A stretch of DNA of 64,000 nt from contig JACJYR010000001.1 of assembly GCA_020636005.1 (NCBI GenBank), forward strand, positions 2,356,001 to 2,420,000, written 5' to 3'. Origin of the DNA: Lewinellaceae bacterium. Its GTDB lineage: Bacteria > Bacteroidota > Bacteroidia > Chitinophagales > Saprospiraceae. Under the pieces are notes generated by a model. The model did not search any database. It saw only the letters and a list, made by a program, of their open reading frames with translations, and was not told the origin of the DNA. Shown piece after piece: positions 8,573-16,689 of the stretch. Every line of letters starts with the position of its first letter. The first letter of the stretch is position 1. Made by a program: the position numbers and the translations under genes.

Positions 8573-10375
8573 ATGCCGGTTATTTGCGCAGTGGACTATC
8601 AATCATTTTTCAGAGGAAAACAAAACCGCCTTCAAAAACGGTGGATTGTGGACAACTTGCTCTTCGCAATGGCTGTGCTGGGTTTCATGGCCGTTTTCGT
8701 AGATGTGGGCGGTATCCATAGCGACTGGCACAATGCTTTCGATATTTTTTATCACGTTTGCCTGGTGGCCTTTTTGCTCCTGTTTTCGCTGCGGGCCTAC
8801 CTCGATCATTTTATTTTCAATAAAAAGCGGGACAGGTGGCTTTCCATCATCGAGGTAGTGTTCATATTGGTCATGCTGTTGGCGCAGAGCGGGGTTTTCT
8901 CGCTGGAAAGCATCACCTCCAGGGATTTCCTGCAACTGGCCATCTCCTTTATTTTCCTGGTGGAAATCTCCCGCCGCAGCCTCGCCCTGGAACGGCTGAA
9001 CGTGAACCCTCCCCTGCTCTTTATTTTCAGTTTCATCCTGCTGATACTGATAGGTGCTTTTGCGCTCATGCTGCCCATATCAACGTATAAGGGGATTGAT
9101 TTCCTGGACGCACTTTTCACCAGTACGAGTGCCGTCTGTGTCACAGGCCTGACAGTGGTGGACACGGGCACCTATTTCACGCAGTTTGGCCAAAACGTCA
9201 TCCTGACCCTGATCTCCCTGGGCGGCCTGGGCGTGATGACGTTTACCAGCTTCTTTGGTTTTTTCTTTAAGGGTGAAACTTCTTTCCGCAACCAAATGAT
9301 CTACAAGGATGTCATCGGAGCGGAAACTATACAAGGTGTTTTTTCAGCCATCATAAAAATCGTCACCTTTACGTTGGCCGTCGAACTGGTAGGGGCCGTC
9401 ATCCTGTTCTTTTCCCTGCACCCTGGCGACATTGACGGCGGCCTCGGCGAGCGCATCTATTTTTCCGTGTTTCACTCCATTTCTGCCTTCAACAATGCAG
9501 GCTTCCAACTACGGGCCGACGGCCTGTACGACAAGGTGCTACGTTGGAACTACCCGTTTCAGCTCATCATCGCCCTCCTTATTATTTTTGGTGGGTTGGG
9601 CTTCAATATTTCCTTCAACCTTGTCAACTATTTCCGGCAGCGTGTCCGGGCCAGGGTAAGGCAGTTGATTTACCTGGAACCCTATCGGTTCCAACCGTGG
9701 ATCATTAACCTGAACTCTAAGATCGTACTTACGACCACCGCCATTTTACTGGTGTTCGGCACGGTCGTATTATATTTAACAGAATTGAATGGATCGCTCA
9801 ATGAACACAGCGGGATGGGCAAATGGGTCACGGCCTTTTTTTGCAGCGTAACCACCCGCACCGCTGGTTTCAATGACATCAACATGGCCGACTTAACCCA
9901 TGAAGGCATCATGATTACCCTGCTCCTTATGTGGATTGGGGCATCGCCCGGCTCGACCGGGGGTGGCATTAAAACTACGACCATAGCCGTGGCCACGCTC
10001 GGCATCTATCACATTGCCAAAGGCCAGTCAAGCATTGAATTTGGGAGGCGGGAAATCGCCATGGAATCCATCATGCGGGCCTTTATCATCATTTGCCTTT
10101 CCCTGATAGTGCTGGGCGTTGCTACATTTGCCATCGTTGTTTTTGAAGATAAAATGCCGCTCGAAAAGGTGGTATTCGAATGTTTTTCCGCTTTCAGTAC
10201 AGTAGGCTTATCGCTAGGCATCACCCCTCAGTTGACCGATTTGAGCAAATCGGTGCTGATCCTGACCATGTTCATCGGCAGGGTGGGTGCATTTACGATT
10301 CTATTGGGGATTCTGAAAAAAGCAGGCAGTGCAAAGTTGTACAGCTACCCGGTTGAAAATGTTATAATTACTTGA
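8573..10375 (+). CDS. ktrB: TrkH/KtrB-type potassium uptake membrane protein
   Basis: This is the ion-translocating subunit of a Trk/Ktr potassium uptake system in the inner membrane. The 600-residue protein is very hydrophobic. After an N-terminal extension with several membrane segments (about residues 20-140) it has the four M1-P-M2 units. Selectivity-filter loops are visible: TSAVCVTGLTVVDTGT near 180, HSISAFNNAGF near 305, TRTAGFNDINM near 430 and FSAFSTVGLSLG near 540. The motif GASPGSTGGGIKTTT is typical of the family. The stop overlaps the upstream end of the following open frame, so the two are probably one transcript with KtrA as gating partner. TrkH versus KtrB cannot be separated here. 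The N-terminal extension is common in Bacteroidota members. Confidence 0.9.
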   Translation: MPVICAVDYQSFFRGKQNRLQKRWIVDNLLFAMAVLGFMAVFVDVGGIHSDWHNAFDIFYHVCLVAFLLLFSLRAYLDHFIFNKKRDRWLSIIEVVFILVMLLAQSGVFSLESITSRDFLQLAISFIFLVEISRRSLALERLNVNPPLLFIFSFILLILIGAFALMLPISTYKGIDFLDALFTSTSAVCVTGLTVVDTGTYFTQFGQNVILTLISLGGLGVMTFTSFFGFFFKGETSFRNQMIYKDVIGAETIQGVFSAIIKIVTFTLAVELVGAVILFFSLHPGDIDGGLGERIYFSVFHSISAFNNAGFQLRADGLYDKVLRWNYPFQLIIALLIIFGGLGFNISFNLVNYFRQRVRARVRQLIYLEPYRFQPWIINLNSKIVLTTTAILLVFGTVVLYLTELNGSLNEHSGMGKWVTAFFCSVTTRTAGFNDINMADLTHEGIMITLLLMWIGASPGSTGGGIKTTTIAVATLGIYHIAKGQSSIEFGRREIAMESIMRAFIIICLSLIVLGVATFAIVVFEDKMPLEKVVFECFSAFSTVGLSLGITPQLTDLSKSVLILTMFIGRVGAFTILLGILKKAGSAKLYSYPVENVIIT

Positions 10376-10437
10376 TAAGGGAATTGATTAATCGGGCAGG
10401 TTTTCCTGCCAATTCCCTGGTTCACCAAATGACTATC

Positions 10438-11121
10438 ATGAAATTCATCATCATTGGCATGGGCAATTTCGGTGCGGCCCTGGCCATCAAGCTTACGGAA
10501 ATGGGCCACGAGGTAATCGGAGTGGACAAGCGGCCCGAAAAAACCGAGGCTGTGAAAGACCGGGTGACTTTCACCATCAACCTCGACTCCACCAACCCGT
10601 TGGCGGTCAAAAACCTGCCGGTGGAGGAGACCGATGTAGTGATAGTGGCCATTGGGGAGGATGAGGGCAACTCCATCCTGACCACTGCCCTGATGAAACA
10701 GAATAGGCCCAAGCGGCTTATCAGCCGTGCCATCAACGTGCTGCACCACAACGTTCTGGAAGCGATGGGCGTGGATGAAATCGTCCACCCGGAAGAAGAA
10801 GCAGCCTACCGGCTGGCCAAGCGCCTGGAACTGCACCAAATCATTGACTCTTTTGAGATTTCTGAAAAATACTCCATTTACGAAGTGGCCATTCCCAAGG
10901 AATTAGTGGGGAAAACGGTAGGCGAGAGTAAGTTCCGCCAACATTTCAGCATGAATATCATCACCATTATCAGGCGGATAAAACGGAAAAACATACTTGG
11001 TATTACCAGGGAGGTGAACGATGCTATCGGGGTCATTGCGCCTGACACTTTGCTACAGGAAGGGGATTTACTGGTGGTTTTTTCAAAGAAGGAGGATCTG
11101 GACAGGTTCCTGAATGGGTAA
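10438..11121 (+). CDS. ktrA: KtrA/TrkA-type NAD-binding potassium channel regulator
   Basis: This is the cytoplasmic RCK subunit that gates the adjacent KtrB/TrkH pore. An RCK_N Rossmann domain starts at the N-terminus with GMGNFGAALA and an acidic end to the second strand (EVIGVDKRPE). An RCK_C (TrkA_C) domain lies at about residues 140-227 (VGKTVGESKFRQHF ... LLQEGDLLVVFSKKEDLDRF). There is only one RCK_N/RCK_C pair, as in KtrA and unlike the doubled proteobacterial TrkA. ATG 10438 starts the Rossmann strand directly; ATG 10429 is also possible. A bidirectional hairpin terminator follows at once. Confidence 0.92.
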   Translation: MKFIIIGMGNFGAALAIKLTEMGHEVIGVDKRPEKTEAVKDRVTFTINLDSTNPLAVKNLPVEETDVVIVAIGEDEGNSILTTALMKQNRPKRLISRAINVLHHNVLEAMGVDEIVHPEEEAAYRLAKRLELHQIIDSFEISEKYSIYEVAIPKELVGKTVGESKFRQHFSMNIITIIRRIKRKNILGITREVNDAIGVIAPDTLLQEGDLLVVFSKKEDLDRFLNG

Positions 11122-11126
11122 AACAC

Positions 11127-11157
11127 AAAAAGCCCGTCCAAATTTGGACGGGCTTTT
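11127..11157. terminator. Bidirectional terminator between ktrA and rplI
   Basis: A perfect 12-bp stem (AAAAGCCCGTCC with GGACGGGCTTTT) encloses AAATTT, with A and T runs on both sides. It serves the convergent ktrA and rplI transcripts. Confidence 0.92.
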
Positions 11158-11181
11158 CGCAGGGTATTAAGATCCGAAGTA

Positions 11182-11778
11182 TTACTCCTCCGAGCTTTCG
11201 ACGGCTTCTTCCACCGCTTCTTTTGCTTCGGCGGCTGCCTTTGCATCAGCGACGACTTTAGCCTCTGCCGCATCAGCGGCGTCCTTTGCATTCTTGGCAC
11301 GGTGGGCCTGGATGGCGCTGGTAATCGTCGGATCGTCGGCAATCACGTTCAGGGCAATTTTTGCCTCCACATCGGGGTGCAGATCAAGCTCGGCTACATA
11401 GTGGCCGACTTCCTTGATATGTTCCGGCAGGATGATGTCCCTCCTGTCCACCTCTACATCCAGTTGCGCTTTGAGGGCGTAGGCAACCTGGAGATTGGTG
11501 ACGCTGCCGAAGATACGGCCACTGGTGCCGGCTTTTACTTCGATGGTCAGTTCCTGGCCTTTTACCTTTTCGGCAATGGCCTTAAACTGGTCGATCATTT
11601 TCGTCAGCTTGGACGCCTCCCGGCGTTTGTAGCTGTCGAGGTTGCTGCGGTTGGCCTTGTTGGCCACGATGGCCAGCCCTTGCGGGATCAGGTAGTTGCG
11701 GCCGTAGCCGGCCTTGACGTTCACGATCTCGAACTTCCTGCCGACCTTTTCTATATTTTTTAAAAGTATGATATCCAT
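11182..11778 (-). CDS. rplI: 50S ribosomal protein L9
   Basis: L9 binds 23S rRNA at the base of the L1 stalk. The N-terminal signature is present (IILLKNIEKVGRKFEIVNVKAGYGRNYLIPQG, in two pieces: residues 3-14 and 15-34), followed by the long connecting helix and the C-terminal domain to about residue 150. The last 45 residues are a low-complexity Ala/Glu/Lys tail (ADAAEAKVVADAKAAAEAKE), making it longer (198) than the usual 147-150. It is the last gene of rpsF-rpsR-rplI, a classic order. Confidence 0.97.
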   Translation of the reverse strand: MDIILLKNIEKVGRKFEIVNVKAGYGRNYLIPQGLAIVANKANRSNLDSYKRREASKLTKMIDQFKAIAEKVKGQELTIEVKAGTSGRIFGSVTNLQVAYALKAQLDVEVDRRDIILPEHIKEVGHYVAELDLHPDVEAKIALNVIADDPTITSAIQAHRAKNAKDAADAAEAKVVADAKAAAEAKEAVEEAVESSEE

Positions 11779-11797
11779 TTTTCTTAAAATTTTATGG

Positions 11798-11846
11798 TTT
11801 ATGGTTTACGGTTTATGGGTGCAGCCCATAAACCGTAAACCATAAA
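11798..11846. repeat. Perfect 22-bp inverted repeat between rpsR and rplI
   Basis: Arms at 11798-11819 and 11825-11846 are exact complements around a 5-base loop (TGCAG). Each arm is internally periodic, built of GGTTTATGG/GGTTTACGG words, and further copies of the word flank the hairpin. There is no T-run, so it is not a standard terminator. It could attenuate or stabilise the rpsF operon message. Confidence 0.85.
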
Positions 11847-11860
11847 GCCTAAACCATAAC

Positions 11861-12130
11861 TTATTTCAACATGTCTGCCACATAAGGCAGCATGGCAAGG
11901 TGCCTGGACCGCTTGATGGCGGTGGCCACCCGGCGCTGGTATTTCAGCGAGTTGCCGGTGATGCGGCGGGGGAGGATCTTGCCCTGCTCATTGATAAATT
12001 GCAGCAGGAAGTCAGGATCTTTGTAGTCAATGTATTTGATGCCGAACTTACGGAAACGGCAGTATTTGCGCTGCTGTTGGCCCAAATTCGGGTTGCTGAG
12101 AAATTTGATATCGTCTCTTGATGCGGCCAT
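11861..12130 (-). CDS. rpsR: 30S ribosomal protein S18
   Basis: S18 pairs with S6 on the 30S platform. The 89-residue protein has the family core (RKYCRFRKFGIKYIDYKD ... LLQFINEQGKILPRRITG ... YQRRVATAIKRSRHLAMLPY). It lies between rpsF and rplI on the same strand with short gaps. Length and sequence are ordinary. Confidence 0.97.
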   Translation of the reverse strand: MAASRDDIKFLSNPNLGQQQRKYCRFRKFGIKYIDYKDPDFLLQFINEQGKILPRRITGNSLKYQRRVATAIKRSRHLAMLPYVADMLK

Positions 12131-12204
12131 GATTTTTTAAATTTTTGATTAAAATTAATTTGTTTGCACCCGGGGATTTAGCCAAAAACCACCCCCCCCG
12201 ACCA

Positions 12205-12921
12205 CTACTCTTCTTCTCCTCCTTCTCCTTTGGAAGAAGGGGCTACGACTTTGCCACCTTTCAGGTCTTCCTGCCATTTTTTGAGCTTTTCCCATTCGCC
12301 TTTGGCAGCGAGGTCGGCCTGTGCGGGCCAGGTAGTGGGATCCTGAAAGCTGAAACGGTCGCCGGCGGCATTGAGCACTTCCTTGATTTCTTCGGAAGTC
12401 ATGCTGGCCAGTTTGGCGAAGGAGTTGATGTCTGCGGCCTTGAGCACTTCGGCGATCTTGGGGCCGATGCCTTCGATGCGCTTGAGGTTGTCGGGCTGCT
12501 GCGGTGGCTGTTTGGCTACCTTTGGCTTGGCTGCGGCTACCGCAGAGGCAGGAGCGTCGGCGTCTGATTTTTTCTTGCGTTTCACTTTGCCTATGAGGCC
12601 GTTGCGCCGGTCTTCATTGTACTTGACGCCGTACTTGTCGAGGGTGATGGTGAGGAAGCGCATAATGCGCTCGTCCCGGCGCAGGCTCAGTTCGAGCGGG
12701 GCCACAAAGGTGCCTGTTTCGGATTGGAACTCCACACAGTAGTAGTAGCCGGAGTGGCGCTTGTTGATCTCGTAGGCCAACGTGCGCAATCCCATTTCGC
12801 CGATATGTACGATGCTGCATCCGCTTTCCTGCAACTGATCGACATACTTCTGGGCTGTCGCTTTGATTTCATCGCCCGACAGAACTGGATCTACGATGAA
12901 AGTTACTTCGTAATTTCGCAT
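12205..12921 (-). CDS. rpsF: 30S ribosomal protein S6 with C-terminal helix-hairpin-helix domain
   Basis: Residues 1-115 are a standard S6 (MRNYEVTFIVDPVLSGDEI ... GLRTLAYEINKRHSGYYYCV ... LRRDERIMRFLTI ... DKYGVKYNEDRR). S6 proteins usually end near here. This one continues to 238 residues: a Lys/Ala/Pro linker (about 116-142), then a helix-hairpin-helix-like domain (NLKRIEGIGPKIAEVLKAAD at about 143-162) with a PTTWPAQADLAAKGEW segment and an acidic tail. Similar HhH tails occur on L21 and other proteins in Bacteroidota (family knowledge); on S6 it looks uncommon. It begins the rpsF-rpsR-rplI operon. Whether the tail touches rRNA, DNA or another protein cannot be told. Confidence 0.95.
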   Translation of the reverse strand: MRNYEVTFIVDPVLSGDEIKATAQKYVDQLQESGCSIVHIGEMGLRTLAYEINKRHSGYYYCVEFQSETGTFVAPLELSLRRDERIMRFLTITLDKYGVKYNEDRRNGLIGKVKRKKKSDADAPASAVAAAKPKVAKQPPQQPDNLKRIEGIGPKIAEVLKAADINSFAKLASMTSEEIKEVLNAAGDRFSFQDPTTWPAQADLAAKGEWEKLKKWQEDLKGGKVVAPSSKGEGGEEE

Positions 12922-13091
12922 AAAACTTAGAAGTGATGATTGAATAATTTACCGGGTAGGGGCTTTTCTTCAAAAGCACTATTATCCGGTTTGTCAAATT
13001 TCCTTATCGGGCTTCCTGTCCCACTGGATTGGTTTTCAAAAGATTTTAATGAAAAATGACCATCGTAACGGGAAACTTTCCGAAAAGGCGG

Positions 13092-13100
13092 GCAAAGGTA
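13092..13100 (-). promoter_or_regulatory. -7 box of the rpsF-rpsR-rplI promoter (candidate)
   Basis: The minus strand reads TACCTTTGCCCGCC, a perfect TAnnTTTGc box about 170 bases upstream of rpsF. The -33 element is not clear. Confidence 0.45.
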
Positions 13101-13232
13101 GCTAAATTTGGCAAAGATGGATGGCTGGAAGTGATTTTTGTGTTTTTGTTGTTGCGAGTTTGGGCAACCTTGGCCTGTTTACAAAGGCCGAATCGTGCTG
13201 GCTCGCTGCAGTTTAGTTTGGAAAATTGGCTA

Positions 13233-13334
13233 AGGATCGAAGAAAAAATAAAACGACTATTTTATTTTTAAAAAACACCTCCATTGCTGGGCTTTTCAAA
13301 ATCAAAATGGTGAAGTTATTTTTTCATCGTTACT
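13233..13334 (+). repeat. MITE-like element, copy A
   Basis: This is one of at least six related elements in the window. The left end is AGGATCGAAGAAAAAATAA and the right end TTATTTTTTCATCGTTACT; the ends are imperfect inverted repeats. Internal hairpin 1 is AT-rich here, and hairpin 2 (AAACACC ... GGGCTTTT) is imperfect. The right end is 9 bases before the ATG of the RsmI-like gene. Confidence 0.8.
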
Positions 13335-13343
13335 AAAAAGAAA

Positions 13344-14063
13344 ATGATGGACACTAAAGGAAAGCTATACCTCCTCCCTTCCCCGCTTGGAGAAGAAGCC
13401 GTAGAAACCATACCGCCTTATGTTATCGGGGTATTGCATAGCCTAAGTTATCTGGTGGCCGAAAGGGCAAAGACTACCAGGCATTTTATTAAAAGAACCA
13501 ATCCTCCAAAACCCATCCAGGAATACATCATTCATGAACTGAACAGCCGGACGACTGCGCAGGAAATGAACGCGTATATCCAGCCTGCCCTGAATGGTGA
13601 ATCTATCGGCCTCCTTTCGGAAGCTGGTTGCCCGGGCGTGGCTGATCCGGGTGCGGCCCTGGTGGCTTTGGCGCACAGTCATGGCATCGAAGTCGTTCCC
13701 CTGGTTGGCCCCTCCTCCATTCTCCTGGCGCTCATGGCTGCCGGCATGGACGGCCAGCGGTTTTGTTTTCATGGTTACCTCCCGGCCAAGGCAGCGGAAA
13801 TGGGCAAAGACCTGAAACGGCTGGAACAACAATCAGAAAGGGAAAATCAGACGCAAATCTTCATTGAAACACCTTACAGGAACCGGCAAGTTGTGGACCA
13901 AGCTTTGCAGGTGTTGCTGCCGGAAACCCATTTTTGCATCGCTGCGGATTTGACGCTGCCGTCCCAGTTCATCGTTTCAAGGAAAATAAAAGATTTCAAT
14001 TTGGCGCATCTGCCTGATCTTCACAAACGGCCGGCTATTTTTCTGCTGTATGTTAAAAGATAG
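13344..14063 (+). CDS. RsmI-like SAM-dependent tetrapyrrole-methylase-fold methyltransferase
   Basis: The 239-residue protein belongs to the tetrapyrrole methylase fold shared with RsmI, the 16S rRNA 2'-O-ribose methyltransferase. The N-terminus KLYLLPSPLGE matches the family's LYLVATPIGN strand, SEAGCPGVADPGAALVALAH matches the RsmI S-D-A-G-x-P-x-x-x-D-P-G loop, and VVPLVGPSSILLALMAAGM, FCFHGYLP and FIETPYRN follow in family order. Bacteroidota often carry this divergent paralogue beside a canonical RsmI, so the substrate is uncertain. ATG 13344 and ATG 13347 are both possible; a MITE-like element ends 9 bases upstream and may carry the leader. Confidence 0.85.
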   Translation: MMDTKGKLYLLPSPLGEEAVETIPPYVIGVLHSLSYLVAERAKTTRHFIKRTNPPKPIQEYIIHELNSRTTAQEMNAYIQPALNGESIGLLSEAGCPGVADPGAALVALAHSHGIEVVPLVGPSSILLALMAAGMDGQRFCFHGYLPAKAAEMGKDLKRLEQQSERENQTQIFIETPYRNRQVVDQALQVLLPETHFCIAADLTLPSQFIVSRKIKDFNLAHLPDLHKRPAIFLLYVKR

Positions 14064-14446
14064 CGACCGGGGATGGGGAAGGGCGTGTACCTGTCTCCAC
14101 TGACACCTGGCAAGCATTTTGGCAAAACATCGTCATGTTAGTGCCATATTTCCCTCTCCGTGCAATCCTTTCCCCCAAAAAAGCGTCTATGAAAACATGT
14201 CGCCGTTAAAAACCGTTAAAGTTGTCGCAGTTTATACGAAGCGGCAAACTATTTTCCCGAAAGAAAGATATTAATGGTGCCAAAAATGCAAGCAGATGTT
14301 TGCGCCTTTGGGAAGCTGGGAAAATAAGGTTTCCCAAAATGGCAGGTACATTGGCAAGGTCAGCAAGGAATGCCTAACTTTAGCGCTCCTTTTGAAAATG
14401 GCAGCCATTGCAGCGGATCTGCCATTCCAAAAACTTTGACTCAACA
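14064..14446 (+). other. Intergenic region upstream of tail-specific protease
   Basis: The 383 bases have no gene. A good promoter candidate lies at 14351-14383. I see no strong hairpin. Confidence 0.5.
14351..14383 (+). promoter_or_regulatory. Bacteroidota-type promoter for tail-specific protease (candidate)
   Basis: TTGG at 14351 is separated by about 21 bases from TAACTTTAG at 14375-14383, close to TTTG-N19-21-TAnnTTTG. It lies about 65 bases upstream of ATG 14447. Confidence 0.5.
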
Positions 14447-16588
14447 ATGGCGACGCCGAATACTCAAAATAAATTAAACCTTGTAAAACAAGTGATTATG
14501 AAAAACAGAGGTCTTTTGCTTTCTCTGGCAGCAGCCGTGGTGCTGTTCTTTGCCTTTTACCCGCCCGTGGACAATGCCCAGAAAGAAGCAGCCCTGATGC
14601 AGTCCATCCTGACAGAACTGAACTACTATCACTATCAGCCGCTCGACATTAACGACGAGTTTTCGGAGAAGGTCTATGGCCTCTTCCTCGACCGGCTCGA
14701 CGGTGGGCGCCGCTGGTTGACCCAACCTGATGTGGCACAGTTGGACGCCTGGAAGTACAAACTGGACGACCAGGCCAATGAAGGGGCCTTTACTTTCCTG
14801 GACATGGCCATAGCGCTTCAGGAGAACGGCATCCGGAAGACCCAAGCCTGGTACCGGGAAATCCTTGAAAAACCCTTCAATTTTGAAGGGAACGAATCCG
14901 TGGAAACCGATGGGGAAAAGAAAGGTTTTGCCACAGACGACGCAGCGTTAAAGGACTATTGGTACAAGTCCCTCAAATGGGAAACACTTACACGTTTGGC
15001 AACCAATGTGGAGAAGAAAGAAAAGGGGGAGGAAGACTATAAGGACAAAACGATGGCGCAATTGGAAGAGGATGCACGGAAAGACGTGCTCAAGGTCTAT
15101 GACAGCTGGTACACCCGCCTCGATAAAAGAAAGCGCACCGATCACCTCAGCACCTACCTCAATGCGTTCACCAATATCTTCGATCCGCACACCGAATATT
15201 ACGAACCGATTGACAAACAGAATTTCGACATAGGCATGTCGGGCCGGCTGGAAGGCATCGGCGCCCGTTTGCAGACAGATGGTGAATATACCAAAGTGAG
15301 CGAAATTATCGTGGGCGGCCCGGCTTGGAAACAAGGTGTATTGAAAGAAAACGATAAGATCATGAAAGTCGCACAGGGCGACGAACCAGAATGGACGGAC
15401 ATTACTGGCATGGTCATCAATGACGTGGTGCAGTTGATTCGTGGCAAACCGGAAACCAAAGTCCGTTTATTTGTCAAAAAAGCAGATGGCGGCACAGAAG
15501 AAATCGTCATCGTTCGTGATGTGGTGATCCTGGAAGAAGGTTTTGCCAAATCCCTCATCATCGAGACCCCCCAAAGCGAAAAAATCGGCTATATCCGGCT
15601 GCCCAAATTTTATGCAGACTTCCAGGACAGGAACGGCCGCCGTTGTTCCGACGACATTGAAATCGAACTGGAAAAACTGAAGCAGGCACAAGTGGACGGA
15701 ATCATCCTGGACCTGCGCGGCAATGGTGGCGGCTCTCTGCGCGATGTAGTGAAGATGGGCGGTTTCTTCGTGGAAGAAGGCCCTATTGTGCAGGTAAAAT
15801 CCCGCAGCCGCAACCCAGAGGTATTGACGGACGACGACCCCAAAGTGCAGTACGCTGGTCCGCTCATCATCATGGTGAACCAATTCAGCGCCTCTGCTTC
15901 TGAAATATTGGCGGCAGCCATGCAGGATTATGGCCGGGCCATCATCGTTGGGTCCCCTACCTTTGGCAAAGGCACCGTGCAGCGTTTCTTCGACCTTGAT
16001 GCCGTTATACGCGGCAATTCAGACGTGAAACCGTTGGGAGAGGTGAAACTGACCGTGCAGAAGTTTTTCAGGGTGGACGGCGGCTCTACCCAACTCAAAG
16101 GAGTGACACCCGACATCCTGATTCCCGACAACTGGTTTTATATAGATACTGGTGAAAAGGAAGAAGACTTCCCGATGCAATGGACACAAATAGATCCTGT
16201 TCCCTACAACCAAAAAGTTTACTCCCTGCACAACCTGCCTAAAATCAGGGAAATGGCGGCCTATCGAATCAAGAACAACGATGTCTTCAAACAAGTGGAC
16301 GAAAGGGCCCGCCGTATCAAGCAACAGCGTGAGGATACTGAACATGCCCTGAACCTTGATAATTATTTGGCCGAAGACAGGAAGTTCGAGGCGGAGGATG
16401 AGGCCTATGAGAAGCTCTTCGAGCCGGAAGTGGTCACGGGGGTCAGCAACCTGGCCGCCGATATTTCTGCCGTGGAAGCGGACGAAAGCAAAAAGGCCCG
16501 CAACGACGAGTGGCTCAAAGGGGTGAAAAAAGATGTTTACCTGAAAGAAACCCTGAACATCATGCACGACATGATCACGATGAAGTAA
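14447..16588 (+). CDS. prc: Tail-specific (carboxy-terminal processing) S41 protease, Prc type
   Basis: This is a periplasmic serine protease that trims or degrades proteins from their C-termini. The 713-residue product (from ATG 14447; 14498 is an alternative) has a hydrophobic N-terminal segment (LLLSLAAAVVLFFAFYPP), the Tsp N-terminal helical domain, and a PDZ domain at about residues 245-340 (GRLEGIGARLQ ... GPAWKQGVLKENDKIMKV). The S41 core follows, with the Ser/Lys dyad readable in NQFSASASEI (Ser483) and TFGKGTVQ (Lys508), spaced 25 residues as in E. coli Prc (S430/K455). A DUF3340-like C-terminal helical region follows (VDERARRIKQQRED). Length matches the Prc subgroup. A terminator follows directly. 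Confidence 0.93.
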   Translation: MATPNTQNKLNLVKQVIMKNRGLLLSLAAAVVLFFAFYPPVDNAQKEAALMQSILTELNYYHYQPLDINDEFSEKVYGLFLDRLDGGRRWLTQPDVAQLDAWKYKLDDQANEGAFTFLDMAIALQENGIRKTQAWYREILEKPFNFEGNESVETDGEKKGFATDDAALKDYWYKSLKWETLTRLATNVEKKEKGEEDYKDKTMAQLEEDARKDVLKVYDSWYTRLDKRKRTDHLSTYLNAFTNIFDPHTEYYEPIDKQNFDIGMSGRLEGIGARLQTDGEYTKVSEIIVGGPAWKQGVLKENDKIMKVAQGDEPEWTDITGMVINDVVQLIRGKPETKVRLFVKKADGGTEEIVIVRDVVILEEGFAKSLIIETPQSEKIGYIRLPKFYADFQDRNGRRCSDDIEIELEKLKQAQVDGIILDLRGNGGGSLRDVVKMGGFFVEEGPIVQVKSRSRNPEVLTDDDPKVQYAGPLIIMVNQFSASASEILAAAMQDYGRAIIVGSPTFGKGTVQRFFDLDAVIRGNSDVKPLGEVKLTVQKFFRVDGGSTQLKGVTPDILIPDNWFYIDTGEKEEDFPMQWTQIDPVPYNQKVYSLHNLPKIREMAAYRIKNNDVFKQVDERARRIKQQREDTEHALNLDNYLAEDRKFEAEDEAYEKLFEPEVVTGVSNLAADISAVEADESKKARNDEWLKGVKKDVYLKETLNIMHDMITMK

Positions 16589-16613
16589 CCAGGGTTTTTT
16601 CAATCAATATTTC

Positions 16614-16654
16614 AAAAAAGGCCTTCGGCAAACAACTGCCGAAGGCCTTTTTTT
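16614..16654. terminator. Bidirectional terminator
   Basis: The stem AAAAAAGGCCTTCGGCA pairs with TGCCGAAGGCCTTTTTT around AACAAC and ends in T8. It separates the convergent prc and lipoprotein genes. Confidence 0.93.
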
Positions 16655-16689
16655 GTGTGTGTGCGGAACCAAACTGACAGCCAGTACAC

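Larger units (their letters stand above)
12922..13343. other. Divergent intergenic region rpsF / RsmI-like gene
   Basis: It contains a TACCTTTGC box for the rpsF operon on the minus strand (13092-13100) and a MITE-like element (13233-13334) ending 9 bases before the first ATG of the plus-strand gene. No further gene is seen. Confidence 0.6.

Noticed and set aside
11798..11846. Treating the hairpin as a standard terminator
   Set aside because: It has no T-run on either strand and lies inside the rpsF-rpsR-rplI operon; I list it as a repeat.
12190..12200. C8 run downstream of rpsF as a phase-variable tract
   Set aside because: It lies after the rpsF stop and before the rpsR start, outside coding sequence, so slippage would not alter a protein.
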